From an uncultured Eubacteriales bacterium (lineage in GTDB: Bacteria; Bacillota_A; Clostridia; Lachnospirales; Lachnospiraceae): a DNA stretch of 8,408 nt. Shown piece by piece: positions 6,144 through 8,408 of the stretch (the first letter of the stretch is position 1; each line of letters starts with the position of its first letter). The stretch is taken from positions 1 to 8,408 of the forward strand of contig CADCPV010000162.1 of the NCBI GenBank assembly GCA_902803345.1, given 5' to 3'. Under the pieces are notes generated by a model. That model saw only the letters and a program-made list of their open reading frames with translations, made no database searches and was not told the DNA's origin. The translations under genes were made by a program, and so were the position numbers.

Positions 6144-6707
6144 TCATATGTCTGTCACAAGCCGCGGAACCGGGAAATCCGTTTCCTCCACAGGTACTAT
6201 GTCAAACAGCTGAAAATGAAACGCGGCGGCCGCGAGCGGATGCCGCGGATGTTTCTGCAGATACCGGTCATAATAGCCGCCCCCGTAGCCGATTCTCCCG
6301 CCGGAAGAATCAAACGCAAGGCCTGGTAGAATCATAAGAGCATCCTCTTCACTGTCCACGCAGCGGCAGCGCTCCGGATCCGGTTCCAGGATATGCATGG
6401 CTCCTTCCCTGAGGCAGTCCGCGGAATCAATCTGATAAAAATGCATTTCCCGGCTCCCTTTCACTACCTTCGGAACCGCGGTCCTTTTCCCTTCTGCCCG
6501 GCAGCGGATCAGAAAATCCTGCAGCTGCACTTCCCCCGGCAGCGGCATATAGGCAAAAACCGTTTCCGCCTTTCTGCACTCCGGCAGGAGCAGAAGCCGC
6601 TCCACGATGATCCTGCTCATCGATGCAAACTGCTCCCAGGAATATCCTTCTTTTCTTTCAGCGACAATCCGCCGGATCCTTCGTTTTTCAATCTGTATCG
6701 TATCCAT
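6144..6707 (-). CDS. 5-formyltetrahydrofolate cyclo-ligase (MTHF synthetase)
   Basis: A 187-residue cytoplasmic enzyme, the usual length for the family, which uses ATP to convert 5-formyltetrahydrofolate to 5,10-methenyltetrahydrofolate and so returns a storage folate to one-carbon metabolism (EC 6.3.3.2). The family signature is clear at residues 139-150: I-G-Y-G-G-G-Y-Y-D-R-Y-L, preceded by L-P-G-L-A-F-D-S. Also visible are the basic N-terminal helix (EKRRIRR, 7-13), F-A-Y-M-P-L-P-G-E-V (51-60), the A-V-P-K strand (77-80), and a C-terminal D-F-P-V-P-R-L-V-T-D close to the typical D-x-P-V-D-x-I-V-T-E ending. ATG 6707 is the natural start; its ribosome site is weak (AGG about ten bases upstream, AGGA almost touching the start). 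It is divergent from truA and lies 125 bases upstream of the mutarotase gene, which appears to have its own promoter. Homologues are called fau, ygfA or yqgN. Confidence 0.93.
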   Translation of the reverse strand: MDTIQIEKRRIRRIVAERKEGYSWEQFASMSRIIVERLLLLPECRKAETVFAYMPLPGEVQLQDFLIRCRAEGKRTAVPKVVKGSREMHFYQIDSADCLREGAMHILEPDPERCRCVDSEEDALMILPGLAFDSSGGRIGYGGGYYDRYLQKHPRHPLAAAAFHFQLFDIVPVEETDFPVPRLVTDI

Positions 6708-6766
6708 ATCCTGCAGCCTGTATCAGAGAACCAAAAAGATCCGGACATTTCTCCGCTTCCGGAGTC

Positions 6767-6795
6767 TTGAAAAAACACAGAAAATCCGATAAGGT
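6767..6795 (+). promoter_or_regulatory. Candidate promoter of truA
   Basis: TTGAAA (6767-6772, five of six -35 bases) stands 17 bases before TAAGGT (6790-6795, three of six -10 bases). Spacing is ideal but the -10 is poor. It is the best match in the 159-base divergent region; I saw no convincing partner promoter for the minus-strand cyclo-ligase gene. Confidence 0.35.
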
Positions 6796-6866
6796 ATCAG
6801 GGAAGCCGGACTGCTGCCTTATTCAGGTCCGGACAATCTCATTAACCATCAAGCGGAGAGAAATCC

Positions 6867-7667
6867 ATGCACCAGATTAATTATAAAATCACCGTCCAGT
6901 ATGAAGGTACCCGCTACAAAGGCTGGCAGAAACAGCCCGGTACGGAGAATACCATTCAGGGCAAGCTGGAAACCCTTCTGAGCCGCTGTCTCGACACGCC
7001 AATTGAAGTATGGGGCGCGGGACGAACGGACGCAGGCGTCCATGCTCTGGGGCAGACTGCAAATTTCTGGGTTCCCGAAGATAAACTGGAAGCATTTGCC
7101 GCCCAGGAAGAGGCCTCCCTCAGATCGCTGAAAACTTCCGCCGAGGACGCGGCTCTCTTTTCAGCCCTGAATCATTATCTTCCCGAAGACATCGCCGTTC
7201 CCCAGATGGTGCGCGCCTCCGAACGTTTTCACGCCCGCTATCTTGCTTCCTCCAAATGGTACCGCTACAGGATCCGCACATCCCCTGTTTCGGATGTCAT
7301 GAACCGGCGTTTTCTCTGGCAGTACGGCAGTCCCCTGGACATTGAAAAAATGTACCGCGCTTCCCGCGCACTGATCGGAACGCATGACTTTACCAGTTAC
7401 TGCGGACTCAAAATGAAAAAGAGCGCCGTCCGCACGATCACTGATATCCGGATCAGCCGGCCGGATCAGGATACGATCTTTCTGGATTACTACGGAGACG
7501 GGTTCCTGAACCATATGGTCCGCCTGCTGACCGGAGAACTGGTGGAAGTCGGAGCCGGAAGATTTCCGGAAGAGGCCCCCGCGGCCGCGCTCGAAGCACA
7601 GACGAAAGGGGCTGCCTGCCATACCGCTCCCGCCAGCGGACTGACGCTCATGAAAGTCGTATATTAA
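6867..7667 (+). CDS. truA: tRNA pseudouridine(38-40) synthase TruA
   Basis: A 266-residue enzyme that converts uridines 38, 39 and 40 in the anticodon arm of many tRNAs to pseudouridine. The catalytic motif G-R-T-D55-A-G-V-H-A is intact, with D55 the nucleophile. Other family landmarks: Y-E-G-T-R-Y-K-G-W-Q-K-Q (12-23), T-I-Q-G-K-L-E (29-35), F-H-A-R-Y-L-A-S-S-K-W-Y-R-Y (121-134), G-T-H-D-F-T-S-Y (171-178), G-D-G-F-L-N-H-M-V-R (210-219) and a C-terminal A-P-A-S-G-L-T-L. Between the V-P-E-D after the catalytic motif and the conserved N-H-Y-L-P-E-D-I segment there are about 15-20 extra residues (roughly 73-97), charged and Ala/Ser-rich, probably a surface loop. ATG 6867 has GGAG eight bases upstream (6855-6858) and the protein starts like other TruA proteins. 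It is not in the ecf-truA-rplM arrangement common in Bacilli; here it is a single-gene unit with its own terminator. Confidence 0.97.
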   Translation: MHQINYKITVQYEGTRYKGWQKQPGTENTIQGKLETLLSRCLDTPIEVWGAGRTDAGVHALGQTANFWVPEDKLEAFAAQEEASLRSLKTSAEDAALFSALNHYLPEDIAVPQMVRASERFHARYLASSKWYRYRIRTSPVSDVMNRRFLWQYGSPLDIEKMYRASRALIGTHDFTSYCGLKMKKSAVRTITDIRISRPDQDTIFLDYYGDGFLNHMVRLLTGELVEVGAGRFPEEAPAAALEAQTKGAACHTAPASGLTLMKVVY

Positions 7668-7692
7668 GCTTCAGCCGCTGGTGAATGTCATC

Positions 7693-7716
7693 CGGTCGGA
7701 TTCCTGATCGTTTTTT
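7693..7716 (+). terminator. Intrinsic terminator of truA
   Basis: CGGTCGG (7693-7699) can pair with CTGATCG (7704-7710) as a 7-base-pair stem, two of the pairs being G-U in RNA, around the loop ATTC. It is followed at once by six T (7711-7716), the classical arrangement, 25 bases past the truA stop. The stem is of only moderate strength. Confidence 0.6.
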
Positions 7717-7754
7717 GAGAATGTCCTTTCGGACCTCAGCCAAAGTGATCAGGA
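7702..7754. repeat. Nested inverted repeats at the convergent truA / YunG-like junction
   Basis: Three inverted repeats lie inside one another. The outer arms are TCCTGATC (7702-7709) and GATCAGGA (7747-7754). The middle arms are TGAG (7716-7719) and CTCA (7735-7738). The inner hairpin is GTCC (7723-7726) and GGAC (7731-7734) with loop TTTC. The right outer arm contains the stop codon of the minus-strand gene, and the left outer arm shares bases with the truA terminator stem, so the two folds exclude each other. It may act in termination or protect the minus-strand transcript end; this is inference. Confidence 0.5.
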
Positions 7755-8201
7755 CGGTTCCAGCCGGCGGCAATACTCCATCAGCCGCTCCCGCAGAAGC
7801 TCATAGCGCTTTTTCTTCTCTTCCTTCGCAAAATGAATCCCCCGCTGCTGCTCATGACTGCAGTCATAGCGGAATTCTTTGCCTTCGAACTGTTCGCATG
7901 TCAGGTCGAAGACATGATCCTGAATCTGGTTATAGCAGTGATAATTCTCGTCCCCGAGCGGAACACCGAACACACTGCCGCCGAAAAGGTCCTGTACCAG
8001 GAATGCCGTTACAGAACACTGTCCAAGCGTTCTGTTTCCGGGACTCCAGCCTGCCCGCATCCGCGGAGCGCAGGTTTCGGCGCACCAGCTTCCGGACAGG
8101 GCTTCATAGAGTTCTCCCACCGTCCGGATTCCCGGGAAATCAGAATCCGGCTCCCTGAAAGGCAGATCCGCATTCTCCCAGCCATAGAATCGACCGCTCA
8201 T
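7749..8201 (-). CDS. YunG-like protein of unknown function, possible Cys-His-Asp hydrolase
   Basis: A 150-residue soluble protein without signal peptide or membrane segment. Residues about 28-40 (TVGELYEALSGSW) and the core W-S-P-G-N-R-T-L-G-Q-C62-S-V-T-A-F-L-V-Q-D-L-F-G-G (52-75) resemble the uncharacterised YunG-type proteins of Firmicutes. The family pattern G-Q-C-x-V-T-A, then a His after a Gly-rich turn (N-Y-H88-C-Y-N) and an Asp in F-D99-L-T is laid out like a papain- or transglutaminase-like Cys-His-Asp triad, but no activity is known to me. It has seven cysteines (40, 44, 62, 89, 102, 114, 144), many for its size. The C-terminus (about 125-147) is a charged helix. ATG 8201 was chosen because AGGAG (minus strand, 8213-8209) is seven bases upstream; ATG 8243 would add 14 Arg/Ser-rich residues. 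It converges on truA. Confidence 0.75.
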   Translation of the reverse strand: MSGRFYGWENADLPFREPDSDFPGIRTVGELYEALSGSWCAETCAPRMRAGWSPGNRTLGQCSVTAFLVQDLFGGSVFGVPLGDENYHCYNQIQDHVFDLTCEQFEGKEFRYDCSHEQQRGIHFAKEEKKKRYELLRERLMEYCRRLEPS

Positions 8202-8355
8202 AGATCTTCTCCTGCTTCTCCCTTCGTAACTGCCATCAGGCAATCATCTGTTTCGTCTTCCATTTCCCTGGCCGCTGAAAGAAAAACTGCCTTCTTCAGA
8301 TATGCAGCTTATAATCATCCGATTAAACTTCTCACCAGCCACAGCTGCGAAACCA

Positions 8356-8408
8356 TTATTGTGCCTTCGTGACAATTATCTGCAGTTCATCTGCCTGCGG
8401 CATCTGAA
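8356..8408 (-). CDS. Possible C-terminal end of a minus-strand gene entering from the right edge
   Basis: On the minus strand one frame is open from the window edge to a TAA at 8358-8356, giving 16 residues (QMPQADELQIIVTKAQ). The ending looks like an ordinary beta-strand terminus, and orientation matches the YunG-like gene 154 bases downstream, but the stretch is too short to assign. Between it and 8201 I see no gene; the minus strand has a TATAAG (8313-8308) without a convincing -35. Confidence 0.22.
   Translation of the reverse strand, partial: QMPQADELQIIVTKAQ

Noticed and set aside
6740..6836. TCCGGACA occurring twice (near 6740 and 6829) in the cyclo-ligase / truA divergent region.
   Set aside because: An eight-base direct repeat with 90-base spacing and no symmetry is not enough to claim a regulatory site.

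Overview
This window reads like a chromosomal segment of an anaerobic, low-to-moderate-GC Firmicute, most likely a Lachnospiraceae-type Clostridium relative. The reasons are Shine-Dalgarno sites on nearly every gene, a YesL/DUF624 membrane protein beside a LacI-type regulator, and protein styles common in gut Clostridia (secreted metallophosphoesterase, LacX-type mutarotase, YunG-like protein). This placement is an inference from gene content; there is no rRNA or other marker. No mobile element, CRISPR array, tRNA or rRNA was seen.

Layout. Positions 1-1116 (+) hold the 3' end of a YesL-family membrane protein gene, overlapped by 4 bases by a gene for a membrane-anchored extracellular protein of unknown function. 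A LacI/GalR regulator follows (1264-2355, +) from its own promoter and ends at a hairpin terminator. A convergent gene (2577-3938, -) encodes a secreted calcineurin-like metallophosphoesterase. It is divergent from a secreted serine hydrolase of the class A beta-lactamase/penicillin-binding fold (4062-4913, +). That gene meets an aldose-1-epimerase-like gene (5125-6018, -) across a strong bidirectional terminator. Next on the minus strand is 5-formyltetrahydrofolate cyclo-ligase (6144-6707), divergent from truA (6867-7667, +). After a truA terminator comes a convergent YunG-like gene (7749-8201, -). The last 200 bases hold at most the tail of another minus-strand gene.

How the genes relate. 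Most are independent single-gene units with alternating orientation. Two groupings look meaningful. The translationally coupled YesL-like and anchored extracellular genes, with a LacI regulator behind them, suggest the edge of a carbohydrate-related locus lying upstream of the window. The two exported enzymes that share a 123-base divergent promoter region may both act at the cell envelope. The remaining genes are general metabolism (mutarotase, folate) and tRNA modification. I found no clear new multi-gene system. The most open questions are the coupled membrane pair, the serine hydrolase lacking a lactamase general base, and the YunG-like protein with a possible Cys-His-Asp triad.
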